The position numbers and the translations under genes were made by a program. Below the pieces are notes generated by a model that saw only the letters and a list, made by a program, of their open reading frames with translations, ran no database searches and had not been told where the DNA came from. A DNA stretch of 64,000 nucleotides from Hyphomicrobiales bacterium (GTDB lineage: Bacteria; Pseudomonadota; Alphaproteobacteria; Rhizobiales; HXMU1428-3), in the NCBI GenBank assembly GCA_021775425.1, contig JAJFHX010000004.1, positions 62,001-126,000 on the forward strand, read 5' to 3'. Shown here in pieces: positions 9,879-20,552 of the stretch. The stretch's first letter is position 1. Each line of letters begins with the position of its first letter.

Positions 9879-12800
9879 ATGCGCTTCCCCGTTCAGACGA
9901 TTTCATCATCCCTTCTTTTTTCTTTGGTGTTTTTTTTCCTCTTTTCACTTCAGGCCAGTTTGCCTTCAAGAGCTGTTGCTGAGAATACTGAGTTCCAACA
10001 TCAGAATTCTATCTATGAAGCCAACCGATATAAACGGCAGGTGATTTTAAAACGTCAGGGGAAAGACCTAAAAATAGAACAATGGATCATGCAGGCGATT
10101 ATGGATCTTGAAAAAAATCCTGAAGCCTCGCAGCGCCATTATGAAGCGGCATTGAAGATTGCCCCTGAGCGCCCTACCCTCTGGCTGGAACTGGCTAAGA
10201 CCATTCAACGTGTTTCTCTTGAAAAGCCAAAGAATTTTAACCGCAGTTATCTTTACCGGCTGGGAACCGGGGCGAGCTACAACGCTTACAGATACGCCAA
10301 AGCGGATGATGATGAAGTGAAAGCCGATGCGCTTGCGGTTCTGGCGGGATTTTTAAAAGCGCGGTCATATTGGCGGCCAGCGTTGGACGCTTATAAAACC
10401 TCGCTTGAAATGGCACCGAATGAGGAAATTGCTGAAATCTATAAAGCTTTGCGGGCTGAAAAGGGATTTCGCATCACAAATTATAAAATGAATTCAGACC
10501 TGTTGAACCCGCGGCTGTGTGTTCAGTTTTCTGAAAATCTTTTTGCGCGCGGGACTGATTATTCAACCTTTATTAAGGTCAACAATGAAGACCCGGATGG
10601 GGTGAGGGTTGAGCGCCGTCAGATCTGTATTGATGGGTTTAAACATGGCGATACTTACAAGGTCACTTTGCGGCAGGGGTTGCCATCCATCGTCAATGAG
10701 CAATTGTTGAAATCGACTGATCTTGATATTTATGTTCGTGACAGGAGTTCTTCTGTCCGTTTTTCTTCAAAATCATTTGTGCTACCCAAATTTGGCCAGC
10801 GGGGCTTGCCGCTTGTCAGTGTGAATACCAAAGTTGCTTCCATGGCGCTCTACAGAGTGGGTGACCGGAACCTTGTTTCGGCTGTGATGGATGGGCAGTT
10901 TCAATCTGAGCTGAATTCTTATGAAACTGAAACGCTGAAAAATAAATTTGGTGCTGAAATCTGGCAGGGCAAGGTTGATATTGAAACCAAGCTCAATCAG
11001 GACATCACCACGGCTGTTCCGATTGAAAAGGCTGTTCCTGAAATGAAGCCGGGGCTTTATGTCATCAGAGCCTGGCCAGAAAACAGCAAATACGGATCTG
11101 ACCGTGGTTCAACGCAATGGTTCATCGTTTCTGACATTGGCCTTTCAACCCTGAAAGCGCAAAACGGACTTTATGGATTTGTGCGCAGTATTACCAGCGC
11201 GAAGCCTTTGGCAGATGTGAACGTGCGGCTGATGGCGCATAATAATGAAGTGCTTGGCACCGTTAAAAGTGATGACAAGGGCATGGTGCATTTTGAAGGT
11301 GGGTTGCTGCGTGGTAAGGGCGGCAACCGGCCAGCTATTCTGGTGGCTGACAGCACTGAAGGTGACTATGGGTTTGTGGACCTGACCAAGGCCGCCTTTG
11401 ACCTGACGGACAGAGGTGTTGCCGGGCGGGAAGCTCCATCACAGCTTGACGCGTTTTTGTTCGCTGAAAGAGGTGTTTACAGGCCTGGCGAAGAGGTGTT
11501 CCTGACAGCACTGCTGCGTGATAATCACGCCAAAGCGGTGGCAAATTTGCCATTAACGCTGGTGATCACACGGCCTGATGGCAAAGAACACCGCCGTGTG
11601 ACATTACCTGATCAGGGTGCTGGTGGGCGAAGCTATAGTTTGCCGCTCATTCAATCTGCAATGACGGGCACGTGGCGCATTAAAGCTTTTGGCGACGTGA
11701 AGGCTGACCCGATTGGCTCGACTTCATTTCTGGTTGAAGATTATGTGCCTGAGCGGATGGAACTTAGCCTCAAGAAAGAAAGCGAAGTCTGGGCAACTGA
11801 CAAAAATGCTGAGGTGAAAGTTTCAGGGCAGTATTTATATGGCGCACCGGCGGCCAAACACCAGTTAAAGGGTGATGTTACCATTTCGAAAACCACTGAT
11901 CTTAAGGGTTTTGAAGGTTTTGAATTTGGTCTTTATGACGAAAAATTCCTTAATGTATTTAAGCCGCTGAATAATATTGGTCTTCTAAACGAAAAAGGTA
12001 AAACATCGCTTGATCTGGAACTGCCTGATTTTGACAGGCCTTCCAAGCCCATACAGGCGCGGATGAACATTCGCCTCTTAGAACCGGGCGGAAGACAAGT
12101 TGTCAGGGCGGTGACGTTTCCTGTTGCTAATGAAAAGCCGATGATTGGTATTAAGAAGCTCTTTAAACCGGCTGACCTTAAAGCCAATGGCCTGGCTGAG
12201 TTTGAAATTGTCCGGCTTGATAAAAAAGGTCGCCGTACTGCCGAAGACTTAAGCTGGGAACTGCTGGATGTGCAGAAAAGCTACCAGTGGTATAGTCAGA
12301 ACGGCCGCTGGCGTTCTGAGCCGGTTGTTTACACCAACCGCGTGGCCAAGGGTGAGCTTACCACATCTGAAGATGGGTCCGTTCGTATTCAGGTGCCGGT
12401 TGAGCGCGGTAATTACCGGCTTGAGGTTGTTTCTCACACCTTTAACGAGCTGGCGGCAAGCAGCCGTTTTTCAGTTGACTGGTATGCAGCAAGAGATGCC
12501 GACACGCCAGATGTTCTTGAACTTGCTTCTGGTAAATCCGTTTACAGCACGGGTGAAACAGTCAAACTCAGCGTAAAACCGAGGGCGGCTGGCAAAACCC
12601 TGATTGCGATTATGAATGAAGATGTGCTTGATGTGCGCGAAATTGAAGTGGGCAATGAAGGGGCTGATGTTGAGTTTCAGGTTGATGAGAAGTGGGGTGT
12701 CGGGGCTTATGCCATTGCCATGCATTATCACACGCTTGATGAAGCCAACGCACAAATGCCGGGCCGCGCCATTGGTGTGAAATGGCTGAAGACAGATGAA

Positions 12801-15146
12801 ACACCGCGCAAGCTTGAGCTGGCGCTTAAACTTCCTGAAGTTCAGAAAGCCAACCAGACACTGACCATTCCTGTTGCTCTGAAGGGCCTTGCTGTTGGTG
12901 AAAAAGCTTATGTCACCATTGCCGCTGTCGACGAAGGCATTTTAAGCCTGACTGATTATCAGACACCGAAACCGGGTGATTATTATTATGGTCAAAGACG
13001 GCTTTCGGGTGAGATCAGGGATATATATGGCCATCTAATCAATGGCATGAATGGTACGATCGGGCGCATTCGCTCTGGTGGTGATGCGGCTGGCCTTGCG
13101 CTGCAGGGTAAGCCGAACAGCATTAAACCGGTTGCGCTTTATTCAGGCATTGTTGAAGTGGATGAAAACGGGTTGGGCGAAATTAAGCTCGATGTGCCAC
13201 AATTCAATGGCAAATTACGGGTGATGGGTTTTGCCTGGAGTGAAACCAAGCTTGGCCAGAGCGAGCAAAACCTGACAGTGCGCGACCCGATTGTGGTGCT
13301 TGCCAGTTCTCCGTTGTTTTTAACCAAGGGCGACAGTGCGAAGCTGTTTTTGTCGATTGATAATGTTGAAGCGGTTGAAGGTGATTATAAACTTCAAGTG
13401 ACGGGCGGCGACAAGCTGGCCTTTGAAGAAAGTGAGATGGAAAAACCGCTCACGCTTGAAAAAGGCAGCCGGGTGAATGTTGCGCTTTCCATGAAAGCTT
13501 TAAAACTCGGCACTGCGCCAATTAAAATTAAACTCAGCAATGATGCCGGGTTTGAAATTGCGCAGGATCATGACCTGAACATCAACCCACCGCAACCCGA
13601 TGCTTCTTGGCGTACGGTTAAGATGCTATCAGCAAATGGCGGTAAACTTTCACTTACCAGTGATATATTTGCGGATTTAATTCCTGAATCTGCTGTCGCT
13701 TCGCTGACGATTGGTAACAGAGCCGGGCTTGATGTGACGGGTATTTTTGAATCTCTCAAACGATACCCCTATGGCTGTGCTGAGCAGACAACCAGCCGGG
13801 CGATGCCACTGCTTTATGTGTCTCGTATTGCGCCGCTCTATGGTGAGAGCATTGCAAAAGACATTCCTGAACAAATTGAAAAAGCGGTGCAGCGGCTGGC
13901 TGCCCTGCAAAACAGCCAGGGTGGATTTGGGCTCTGGTCACCGCATAGTGCTGATATGTGGCTTACGGCTTATATTACTGACTTTTTAACCAGAGCACGT
14001 GAGCTTAAATACAGCGTGCCACCAGAAATGATCACCACCGCGCTCAGCCGTTTGAAAAACACTGTGAATTTTGCCAGTGATTTTTCAAAAGGCGGGGAAG
14101 ACATTGCTTATGCGCTTTATGTCCTCGCCAGAAATGGTGAAGCAAATATTGGTGACCTCAGATATTATGCAGACACCAAGATCAGGAACTTTTCAACACC
14201 GCTGGCGCAATCACAGATCGCTTCCAGTCTTGCTATGTATGGTGATCAGGCTCGCTCTGAAGCCGCGTTTAAAGTCGCCTTTGCCAATCTGACACAGATG
14301 GAAGATGACCTTGGCACCAGCTATTACCGGCGTGATTATGGAACGGAGCTGCGTGACAGGGCGGCTATTCTCGCTTTAACAGCTGAGGCGAAATCAACCG
14401 CGCTTCCACAGGCTGAGCTGATTAAAGCCGTGTTGCAGGCAAGACAGAAGAAGACTTACACTTCAACTCAAGAAAATGCATGGATGCTTTTAGCAGCCAA
14501 TGCTTTGGAAGAGAATGACCGCTCTATTCTGCTTGATATTAATGGTGAGGAAAAACAAGGTGAGCAGCGTTATAAGTTCACACCTGCTGACCTTGATAAA
14601 ACGCCATTTCTTGCGACGAACCAAAGTGCTGAAGATGTGAGTGCCATTCTTACCATTCACGGGGCTTCTGAAAATGCCTTGCCTGCTCTTGCCAATGGCA
14701 TTGATATCAAGCGCCAATTTTATGACCTTGAGGGCAAGGAAATTTCGCTGATTAAAGCGAAGCAAAACGACCGTGTTGTGGTTGTTCTTACCCTTAATGA
14801 CGAAGACTATAAAGGCGGGCGGTTATTGGTGACTGACCATTTGCCAGCCGGATTTATGATCGAAAACCCGAAACTGGTTCAGGGCAGCTCGCTGAAAAAC
14901 TTTAAGTGGCTGAAGACAAAATTCTACCCCACTCATCAGAGTTTTAAAGATGATAAGTTTGTGGCGGCGTTTAACCTTTCCAGCAAGCAAAGGAGCGGGC
15001 AAACGCGGATGATCCAGGTGGCTTATATTATGCGGGCTGCTTACATTGGCCAATACCTGCATCCGGCGGCCAATGTTGAGGATATGTACCGTCCGAACAG
15101 ATTTGCCCGGACGGGTGCGCAAAACGTGATTATTGAGAAGCCTTGA
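9879..15146 (+). CDS. Bacterial alpha-2-macroglobulin
   Basis: A 1755-residue periplasmic protease-trapping protein. It opens with a signal peptide (hydrophobic core about residues 11-29), followed by a TPR-like helical stretch (about 60-190), macroglobulin domains, and the thioester domain. The thioester motif CAEQ is intact with its cysteine at residue 1300, in YPYGCAEQTTSRAMPLL. The MG-domain phrase FLFAERGVYRPGEEVFLTALLRD is typical. I see no lipobox cysteine after the signal peptide, unlike E. coli YfhM. The PBP1C gene starts 16 nt downstream, the standard pairing, which links this trap to repair of a breached envelope. Confidence 0.94.
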   Translation: MRFPVQTISSSLLFSLVFFFLFSLQASLPSRAVAENTEFQHQNSIYEANRYKRQVILKRQGKDLKIEQWIMQAIMDLEKNPEASQRHYEAALKIAPERPTLWLELAKTIQRVSLEKPKNFNRSYLYRLGTGASYNAYRYAKADDDEVKADALAVLAGFLKARSYWRPALDAYKTSLEMAPNEEIAEIYKALRAEKGFRITNYKMNSDLLNPRLCVQFSENLFARGTDYSTFIKVNNEDPDGVRVERRQICIDGFKHGDTYKVTLRQGLPSIVNEQLLKSTDLDIYVRDRSSSVRFSSKSFVLPKFGQRGLPLVSVNTKVASMALYRVGDRNLVSAVMDGQFQSELNSYETETLKNKFGAEIWQGKVDIETKLNQDITTAVPIEKAVPEMKPGLYVIRAWPENSKYGSDRGSTQWFIVSDIGLSTLKAQNGLYGFVRSITSAKPLADVNVRLMAHNNEVLGTVKSDDKGMVHFEGGLLRGKGGNRPAILVADSTEGDYGFVDLTKAAFDLTDRGVAGREAPSQLDAFLFAERGVYRPGEEVFLTALLRDNHAKAVANLPLTLVITRPDGKEHRRVTLPDQGAGGRSYSLPLIQSAMTGTWRIKAFGDVKADPIGSTSFLVEDYVPERMELSLKKESEVWATDKNAEVKVSGQYLYGAPAAKHQLKGDVTISKTTDLKGFEGFEFGLYDEKFLNVFKPLNNIGLLNEKGKTSLDLELPDFDRPSKPIQARMNIRLLEPGGRQVVRAVTFPVANEKPMIGIKKLFKPADLKANGLAEFEIVRLDKKGRRTAEDLSWELLDVQKSYQWYSQNGRWRSEPVVYTNRVAKGELTTSEDGSVRIQVPVERGNYRLEVVSHTFNELAASSRFSVDWYAARDADTPDVLELASGKSVYSTGETVKLSVKPRAAGKTLIAIMNEDVLDVREIEVGNEGADVEFQVDEKWGVGAYAIAMHYHTLDEANAQMPGRAIGVKWLKTDETPRKLELALKLPEVQKANQTLTIPVALKGLAVGEKAYVTIAAVDEGILSLTDYQTPKPGDYYYGQRRLSGEIRDIYGHLINGMNGTIGRIRSGGDAAGLALQGKPNSIKPVALYSGIVEVDENGLGEIKLDVPQFNGKLRVMGFAWSETKLGQSEQNLTVRDPIVVLASSPLFLTKGDSAKLFLSIDNVEAVEGDYKLQVTGGDKLAFEESEMEKPLTLEKGSRVNVALSMKALKLGTAPIKIKLSNDAGFEIAQDHDLNINPPQPDASWRTVKMLSANGGKLSLTSDIFADLIPESAVASLTIGNRAGLDVTGIFESLKRYPYGCAEQTTSRAMPLLYVSRIAPLYGESIAKDIPEQIEKAVQRLAALQNSQGGFGLWSPHSADMWLTAYITDFLTRARELKYSVPPEMITTALSRLKNTVNFASDFSKGGEDIAYALYVLARNGEANIGDLRYYADTKIRNFSTPLAQSQIASSLAMYGDQARSEAAFKVAFANLTQMEDDLGTSYYRRDYGTELRDRAAILALTAEAKSTALPQAELIKAVLQARQKKTYTSTQENAWMLLAANALEENDRSILLDINGEEKQGEQRYKFTPADLDKTPFLATNQSAEDVSAILTIHGASENALPALANGIDIKRQFYDLEGKEISLIKAKQNDRVVVVLTLNDEDYKGGRLLVTDHLPAGFMIENPKLVQGSSLKNFKWLKTKFYPTHQSFKDDKFVAAFNLSSKQRSGQTRMIQVAYIMRAAYIGQYLHPAANVEDMYRPNRFARTGAQNVIIEKP

Positions 15147-15162
15147 TTAGCGAAAGCCCTTT

Positions 15163-17451
15163 ATGATGACTGGTGCCGCAGAAAAGTTACGCTCTATAAT
15201 TCACCGGGTCGCTTCCCTTGTTATTAAAAAGGGGAAGGGCCCCGGTTTAAGTGCCGTAGTTTTTCCATTTTTCACCAGAGTATTTTCCCATATTTCAAAC
15301 AGCATTGGTCATTTTCCGAAAAGCTATGTTGTTGGGTTTCTGGCACTGTTGAGTTTGCCTGCCGGATATTTTGGGTGGGGTTTGTTTCTAGTCAGCACCG
15401 GCTCTTTCTTCGGACCTGTTGATCTTTCAGCTTCTTTTCATAACTCGCAGATTGTGGTTGACCGTCAAGAGCGGTTATTGCGTGCCTTTACGACCAATGA
15501 AGGCCGCTGGCGTTTGCCTGTTGAACCTGAAGATGTGAGCCCGCATTATTATAAGCTGCTGCTCAACTTTGAAGATAAAGGCTTTTACCAGCATAAAGGC
15601 ATTGAGCCACTTGCTTTATTGCGGGCCGCCATGCAGTGGGCTCAAAATGGCCGGATTATATCTGGCGGATCCACACTCACCATGCAGGTCGCAAGGCTTT
15701 TGGCCTCATTAAGAGACAATGAGAGCGAAGACGGCACGCTTAGGGACCATCATTTTCAACAGCGTTCCATTGCCACAAAACTCCTGCAGATGAAACTGGC
15801 TTTGCAACTTGAACATCAATTGAGCAAGCGTGAGATTTTAAAGCTCTATCTGCAACTTGCGCCTTTTGGCGGCAACCTTGAAGGTGTGCGGGCAGCTTCT
15901 CTGGCTTATTTTGGCAAAGAGCCGAAATCGCTTTCACTTGCTGAGGCGGCGACACTGGTTGCCATTCCGCAATCACCTGAAGTGAGGCGGCCTGACCGTT
16001 TTAGCAAACGGACTTTGTCAGCACGGAACAGGGTGTTAAAACGGGCCTTTGATAATGGGGTGATTGATAAAGGTGATTATCTTTATGCGCTACGGCAAAA
16101 AATGATTACCAAACGCCAGCGTTTCCCGATGATTGCGCCGCACCTTGCTGAACAGGTTGTGAAGCAAAAACCTGATGGCGCCATTCTCAAGACAACGATC
16201 AACCGGCCTTTACAGGAGAAGCTCGAGGTTCTGGCGAAGTCTCATTCATACAGGCTTGGTAAAGGTATTTCGGCTGCTATTCTTGTGATCAACCATAAAA
16301 CGGGTGAAGTGCTGGCGCATGTGGGGGCTGCTGATTATCATGACCATGAGCGTTTTGGGCCAATTGATATGACGCATGGCATCCGTTCGCCGGGTTCAAC
16401 TTTAAAACCCTTTATATATGGCATGGGGTTTGATGCCGGACTAGCGCACCCTGAAACGCTGATTGAAGATGCGCCTGTTCGTTATGGGCTTTATACGCCT
16501 GAAAATTTTGACGGTAAATTTCACGGCACAGTCACTATCCGTAAAGCGCTGCAAAAATCACTTAACATTCCAGCGGTTAAAATGCTGGCGTCTATAAAGC
16601 CATCTCGTTTTGCTGCCAGGTTCCGTTATGCGGGATTGCATAAATCAATGCCGAATAATCTGACTATTGCGCTTGGCGGGGTTGGTTTTAGTCTGTTTGA
16701 TTTAAGCAAAGCCTATCTGCATATTGCAAACCCGGGGCAGGCGATTGAGGTGCATGAGCAGCCTCTGAAAAAGCTCGTTTCACAGCAGACAATCTTTCGC
16801 CACCGGCCATTGCTGAGCGAAAAGGCCGCTTTTTATGTGAGCCATATTTTGCGCGGTGCCGCACCGCCCAAAAATGCCAAGCCAGGTGAACTGGCTTATA
16901 AAACCGGGACGTCTTATGGATATAGAGATGGCTGGGCGATTGGTTTTGACGGGCAGCATCTGGTTGCTGTCTGGATTGGGCGACCTGATGGCGGGCCGAC
17001 AACCAACCTCACCGGCATTGGTTCTGCCGGACCATTATTGTTTGATGCCTTTCAGCATATGGGGGAAAGGCGCGTTGCTTTTGCGCCGGGGCCAAAAGGT
17101 GTTTTGCGTGCCAGCGGTGATGATTTGCCACCGCCATTGAGATATTTTGACCGCAAGAAACGTTTGCTGGTCGCGAATACCGGCAGTGCAATTGCTGACA
17201 AAGTGCAAATCGCTTTTCCGCCGAAGGATGCTGAATTTCACATGCCGTCACAGCTTAAGGGCAAATACCAGATTGCGCTAAAGGCTGAAGGCGGGAAACT
17301 GCCTTTAACCTGGCTGGTTGATGGGAAGATGATAAAGTCAAAACCTTTTCTCAGGGAAAGCCTTTACAAGCCGGATGAAAAAGGTTTTGTCGAATTTTCT
17401 GTTATTGATGCGTTGGGAAAAACCGACCGGGTTCAGATCAGGGTTCGGTAA
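15163..17451 (+). CDS. pbpC: Penicillin-binding protein 1C
   Basis: A 762-residue bifunctional peptidoglycan synthase anchored in the inner membrane (transmembrane segment about residues 55-80). The glycosyltransferase family 51 domain carries FEDKGFYQHKGIEP and GGSTLTMQVARLL. The transpeptidase domain carries the catalytic SxxK in SPGSTLKPFIYG and the KTGTSYGYRDGWAIG box. A BiPBP_C domain forms the last 100 residues (VQIAFPPKDAEF onward). The N-terminus has about 50 extra residues compared with E. coli PBP1C. It follows the alpha-2-macroglobulin gene with 16 nt between, surely the same operon. Confidence 0.94.
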   Translation: MMTGAAEKLRSIIHRVASLVIKKGKGPGLSAVVFPFFTRVFSHISNSIGHFPKSYVVGFLALLSLPAGYFGWGLFLVSTGSFFGPVDLSASFHNSQIVVDRQERLLRAFTTNEGRWRLPVEPEDVSPHYYKLLLNFEDKGFYQHKGIEPLALLRAAMQWAQNGRIISGGSTLTMQVARLLASLRDNESEDGTLRDHHFQQRSIATKLLQMKLALQLEHQLSKREILKLYLQLAPFGGNLEGVRAASLAYFGKEPKSLSLAEAATLVAIPQSPEVRRPDRFSKRTLSARNRVLKRAFDNGVIDKGDYLYALRQKMITKRQRFPMIAPHLAEQVVKQKPDGAILKTTINRPLQEKLEVLAKSHSYRLGKGISAAILVINHKTGEVLAHVGAADYHDHERFGPIDMTHGIRSPGSTLKPFIYGMGFDAGLAHPETLIEDAPVRYGLYTPENFDGKFHGTVTIRKALQKSLNIPAVKMLASIKPSRFAARFRYAGLHKSMPNNLTIALGGVGFSLFDLSKAYLHIANPGQAIEVHEQPLKKLVSQQTIFRHRPLLSEKAAFYVSHILRGAAPPKNAKPGELAYKTGTSYGYRDGWAIGFDGQHLVAVWIGRPDGGPTTNLTGIGSAGPLLFDAFQHMGERRVAFAPGPKGVLRASGDDLPPPLRYFDRKKRLLVANTGSAIADKVQIAFPPKDAEFHMPSQLKGKYQIALKAEGGKLPLTWLVDGKMIKSKPFLRESLYKPDEKGFVEFSVIDALGKTDRVQIRVR

Positions 17452-17569
17452 ATTTATCCGGTTATCACGTGTTGTTGAGAATTCGTTATTGAAAATATGT
17501 TGAGTGGTTGCCTGCTGCATATTATTGATAAAGCTTATTTTTCTAAAGCCTTTAATCCATAGAGATTTC

Positions 17570-19159
17570 ATGACCAAGCCGGACTATCTGTCTAATCACA
17601 CTGCTGTTTATTTGTTCTGGTTTGTTGGTGCGCTGATTTGTTGCTGGGCTTTGGGGCTGAGTTTATTTTCGCACAGGTTTTCTTATGATTTTCTGGTCAG
17701 AGAGATGCCGGTCTTTTCTCTAGTCGGGTTATTGTTTGCTGGCGGGTTAATATTTGTCTTATTGTTTTTTGTTGTTCATCAGATTGAGAAGACCAGTACT
17801 GACGGCTATCCGTTATCTTCATTGCCCAAGCCCATTCAAATTCTTATTCACCCGCTTTTGTTGATATTTCTGATCGGCCTTCTGGCGCGTTTATTATTGT
17901 TGTTCAGTGAGCCGATGCTTGAAGATGATTATCAGCGCTATTTATGGGATGGTGGGGTGCTGGCACATGGAGAGAACCCTTATCGCCATAGCCCTCAAGA
18001 TGTTCTTACCGGCCGGGCGGGTAGTGCTTTAGAGGAACTTGCACAAGAGGCGGCACCCATTCCTGAGCGAATTAATCATCAACATTTGCGTACCATTTAC
18101 CCTATCGGTGCGGAGCTGATGTTTGGGCTTTCTCATGTTCTTGCGCCCTGGTCTTTAACCGGCTTGCGCCTGATGATGCTTGTTGCGGAAGTTGTTGGCT
18201 TTGGCCTTCTGGCACTATGCCTTTTGCAGCTTGGCCGCTCACCATTCTGGCTTTCGCTTTACTGGTGGAACCCGCTGGTGATTAAGGAGCTCATTAATTC
18301 GCTTCACATGGAAGCCTTGATGTTTCCATTTTTAGTGGGCGGCTTTTATCTGGCCCTTAAGGGGAGGCTCATTGCATCTGGTTTGCTGATTAGTCTGGCG
18401 GCGAGTTTTAAATTCTGGCCGGCATTGCTGTTGCCGCTGATCTGGCGGCACTTGTATGATCAGTGCTCGGATAAAAAAGGCCTGCTTAACCGGTCCGGGG
18501 TTGTGGTTGCATCCATTTTCCTTTCGCTGATCATTGGCGGGGCGATCATCTGGCCATATCTCGCGACAGGCCTTGATGAAAGTTCGGGGTTGCTGGCTTA
18601 TGGGCTTAAATGGAAAACGAACTCAGCTTTTTTTCCGCAATTTGAACAATTCATTCATTCGTTGTTCTCATTTTTGCAAACGCTCACTTCCGGTACGCTG
18701 TTTTTAAATGGGAAAGAACCATTGATCGCACGGTTGATAATCGGGTTGGTTCTGATTGGCGTTGTTTTTCGATATGTGTGCATGCCTCAAACCGCTCCTT
18801 TGACGGAGCGGGGACAACAAGCAAAGATCTTGCAACAGATGTTCGTTGTGTCACTTGCGGTATTTCTTTTCAGCCCGGCACAATTCCCATGGTATTTTGT
18901 CTGGGTAGCGCCGTTTCTTGTGTTCTATCCTTTGTGGGGTCTGGTGGCACTTGTGCCGCTCATGTCGTTCTATTACGTAGGTTTTTATTTCCACGCGAAT
19001 GATTTATACCAGAATTACGGATATCTGATTGCCTGGTTTATCTGGGTGCCGGTATGGTGTCTGTTCATTTTTGAATATTATACCAAGTGCCACGCTTCCT
19101 CTTTATTCCGCACTGATGTCGGTAAGGAAGCTAAGACTGTACATCAGTTCAAGGAGTGA
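17570..19159 (+). CDS. GT-C type membrane glycosyltransferase (probable)
   Basis: A 529-residue polytopic inner-membrane protein with about ten or more hydrophobic segments. The motif EDDYQRYLWDGGVLAHGENPY just after the second or third segment is the acidic catalytic loop seen in DUF2029/GT87 and PMT-like polyprenyl-phosphate-dependent glycosyltransferases. The ATG at 17570 gives a conventional N-terminus; the ORF extends upstream to 17504. The next gene is a polyprenyl-phosphate sugar synthase-like GT2, which would supply the lipid-linked sugar donor. The sugar and acceptor are not evident. Confidence 0.78.
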   Translation: MTKPDYLSNHTAVYLFWFVGALICCWALGLSLFSHRFSYDFLVREMPVFSLVGLLFAGGLIFVLLFFVVHQIEKTSTDGYPLSSLPKPIQILIHPLLLIFLIGLLARLLLLFSEPMLEDDYQRYLWDGGVLAHGENPYRHSPQDVLTGRAGSALEELAQEAAPIPERINHQHLRTIYPIGAELMFGLSHVLAPWSLTGLRLMMLVAEVVGFGLLALCLLQLGRSPFWLSLYWWNPLVIKELINSLHMEALMFPFLVGGFYLALKGRLIASGLLISLAASFKFWPALLLPLIWRHLYDQCSDKKGLLNRSGVVVASIFLSLIIGGAIIWPYLATGLDESSGLLAYGLKWKTNSAFFPQFEQFIHSLFSFLQTLTSGTLFLNGKEPLIARLIIGLVLIGVVFRYVCMPQTAPLTERGQQAKILQQMFVVSLAVFLFSPAQFPWYFVWVAPFLVFYPLWGLVALVPLMSFYYVGFYFHANDLYQNYGYLIAWFIWVPVWCLFIFEYYTKCHASSLFRTDVGKEAKTVHQFKE

Positions 19160-19881
19160 TGCCATTGGGCGAAACTAAAACAGAAGCGATGCCGAAAAAG
19201 ATCTGTGTTGTCATTCCTGCGCTCAATGAGGAAAATGCAATCGGCGATGTGATTCAGGATCTTCCTGAAATTGTTGATCAGATTATTGTGGCGGATAATG
19301 GCTCTAAGGATGACACCGCACCGATTGCGCAAAGCCTTGGCGCTGATGTTGTTTATGAGCTTGAGCCGGGTTATGGGGCGGCGTGCCTTAAAGGGCTTAG
19401 TGCGGTGCGTGATGCTGATATCATCTGTTTTCTTGATGGTGATTATTCTGACTTTCCTGAAGATTTGCCAATGCTGGTTGATCCTATCATTGAAGGTAAA
19501 GCTGATTTTGTGCTGGGCTCTCGTAGTATGGGCCAGGTCGAAAAAGGGGCACTTACTTTGCAGCAGAGGCTTGGCAACTGGCTGGCCTGCTATCTGATGA
19601 AGAAAATATGGGGCACAAGCTATACGGACCTTGGGCCGTTTCGCGCGATTGACGCTGGTGTGCTTGAAAAGCTTGAAATGCAGGACCGTAATTTTGGCTG
19701 GACGATCGAGATGCAGATTAAGGCTCATTTACTGGGAGCGAGAACCATTGAAGTGCCGGTTCGATACAGGAAGCGGGTTGGTGTTTCTAAAATTTCCGGC
19801 ACGATCAGTGGCACGGTGCGGGCGGGTTATAAAATCCTTGCGACAATTTATAAATACCGCAAACTTACGCGAGCTGGCTAA
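19159..19881 (+). CDS. Family 2 glycosyltransferase (DPM1/polyprenyl-phosphate type)
   Basis: A 240-residue GT-A fold glycosyltransferase without membrane segments. It has CVVIPALNEENAIGDVI, a nucleotide-sugar-binding ADNGSKDDT, and the DXD-like metal site FLDGDYSDFPED. The family transfers a sugar from a nucleotide to a polyprenyl phosphate or similar acceptor. The ATG at 19159 overlaps the last base of the preceding GT-C stop; a GTG at 19156 and an ATG at 19189 (directly before PKKICVV) are alternatives. AAGGAG lies only 2 nt before 19159, so the start is uncertain. It converges on the rhodanese gene with a 4-nt overlap. Confidence 0.85.
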   Translation: MPLGETKTEAMPKKICVVIPALNEENAIGDVIQDLPEIVDQIIVADNGSKDDTAPIAQSLGADVVYELEPGYGAACLKGLSAVRDADIICFLDGDYSDFPEDLPMLVDPIIEGKADFVLGSRSMGQVEKGALTLQQRLGNWLACYLMKKIWGTSYTDLGPFRAIDAGVLEKLEMQDRNFGWTIEMQIKAHLLGARTIEVPVRYRKRVGVSKISGTISGTVRAGYKILATIYKYRKLTRAG

Positions 19882-20456
19882 TTGGGCTGGTAACTGCGGA
19901 TGCTTTCATTATTGATCAACTGGCCCCATTTTTCATTATAGGGATGAACCAGTTTCGTCTCACCGTTCTGGTTCTGCATTTTCATGCCTTGATTGGCCCA
20001 GCCAAATATACCTTCTTCCAGATTGTAGACATTCCTGACCCCGGCTTTGATTAAATCCTCTTTTAAGGCACTGGCCATTGTGGATGAGCGCACACCAACG
20101 GAGCAGTAAAACACAACCGTTTTTCCCTCCAGTTGCCCTGCGTAGTTATTCATAAAACTGCTGCGCCAGCTATTTGGTGACAGACGCCTGGCACCACTGA
20201 TGTGGCTGACAGTGAATTCGTCCTTTTCTCTTACATCAATCAACAATAACTGGTTCTTATCATTCGCGTTGAGCAAGTTCGCTAACGTTTGCCGATTGAT
20301 GTGGTTCAGGTTTTTATGGTCTCTGATAATATCCTGATGCACAGAGTTTAGGGTGAATTCTGACGCATTCGAGGCACCACCTAAGAAAACACTAGCCAAG
20401 ATGAAAGCGGTGGAAAAAGCAAAGACTAAAAATTTTAATCGCCTGAATTTAAACAT
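19878..20456 (-). CDS. Exported rhodanese-like protein
   Basis: A 192-residue single rhodanese domain protein preceded by a signal peptide or anchor (hydrophobic stretch about residues 7-29, then GGASNASEF). The active-site loop CSVGVRS has the expected catalytic cysteine. VREKDEFTVSHISGARRLS is the conserved CH2A-like region. I chose the ATG at 20456 over a TTG at 20477 because it gives a normal signal peptide. Rhodaneses transfer sulfane sulfur, but the periplasmic substrate is unknown. The 3' end overlaps that of the glycosyltransferase. Confidence 0.83.
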   Translation of the reverse strand: MFKFRRLKFLVFAFSTAFILASVFLGGASNASEFTLNSVHQDIIRDHKNLNHINRQTLANLLNANDKNQLLLIDVREKDEFTVSHISGARRLSPNSWRSSFMNNYAGQLEGKTVVFYCSVGVRSSTMASALKEDLIKAGVRNVYNLEEGIFGWANQGMKMQNQNGETKLVHPYNEKWGQLINNESIRSYQPN

Positions 20457-20552
20457 GTGGTTTATCCAAAAATACAAACCCTTCAGTTGCCGGGTTTCTT
20501 GCCTGTGCTCTGATGACTTAAAGGATTATCACCAATATCCTTTACACACATA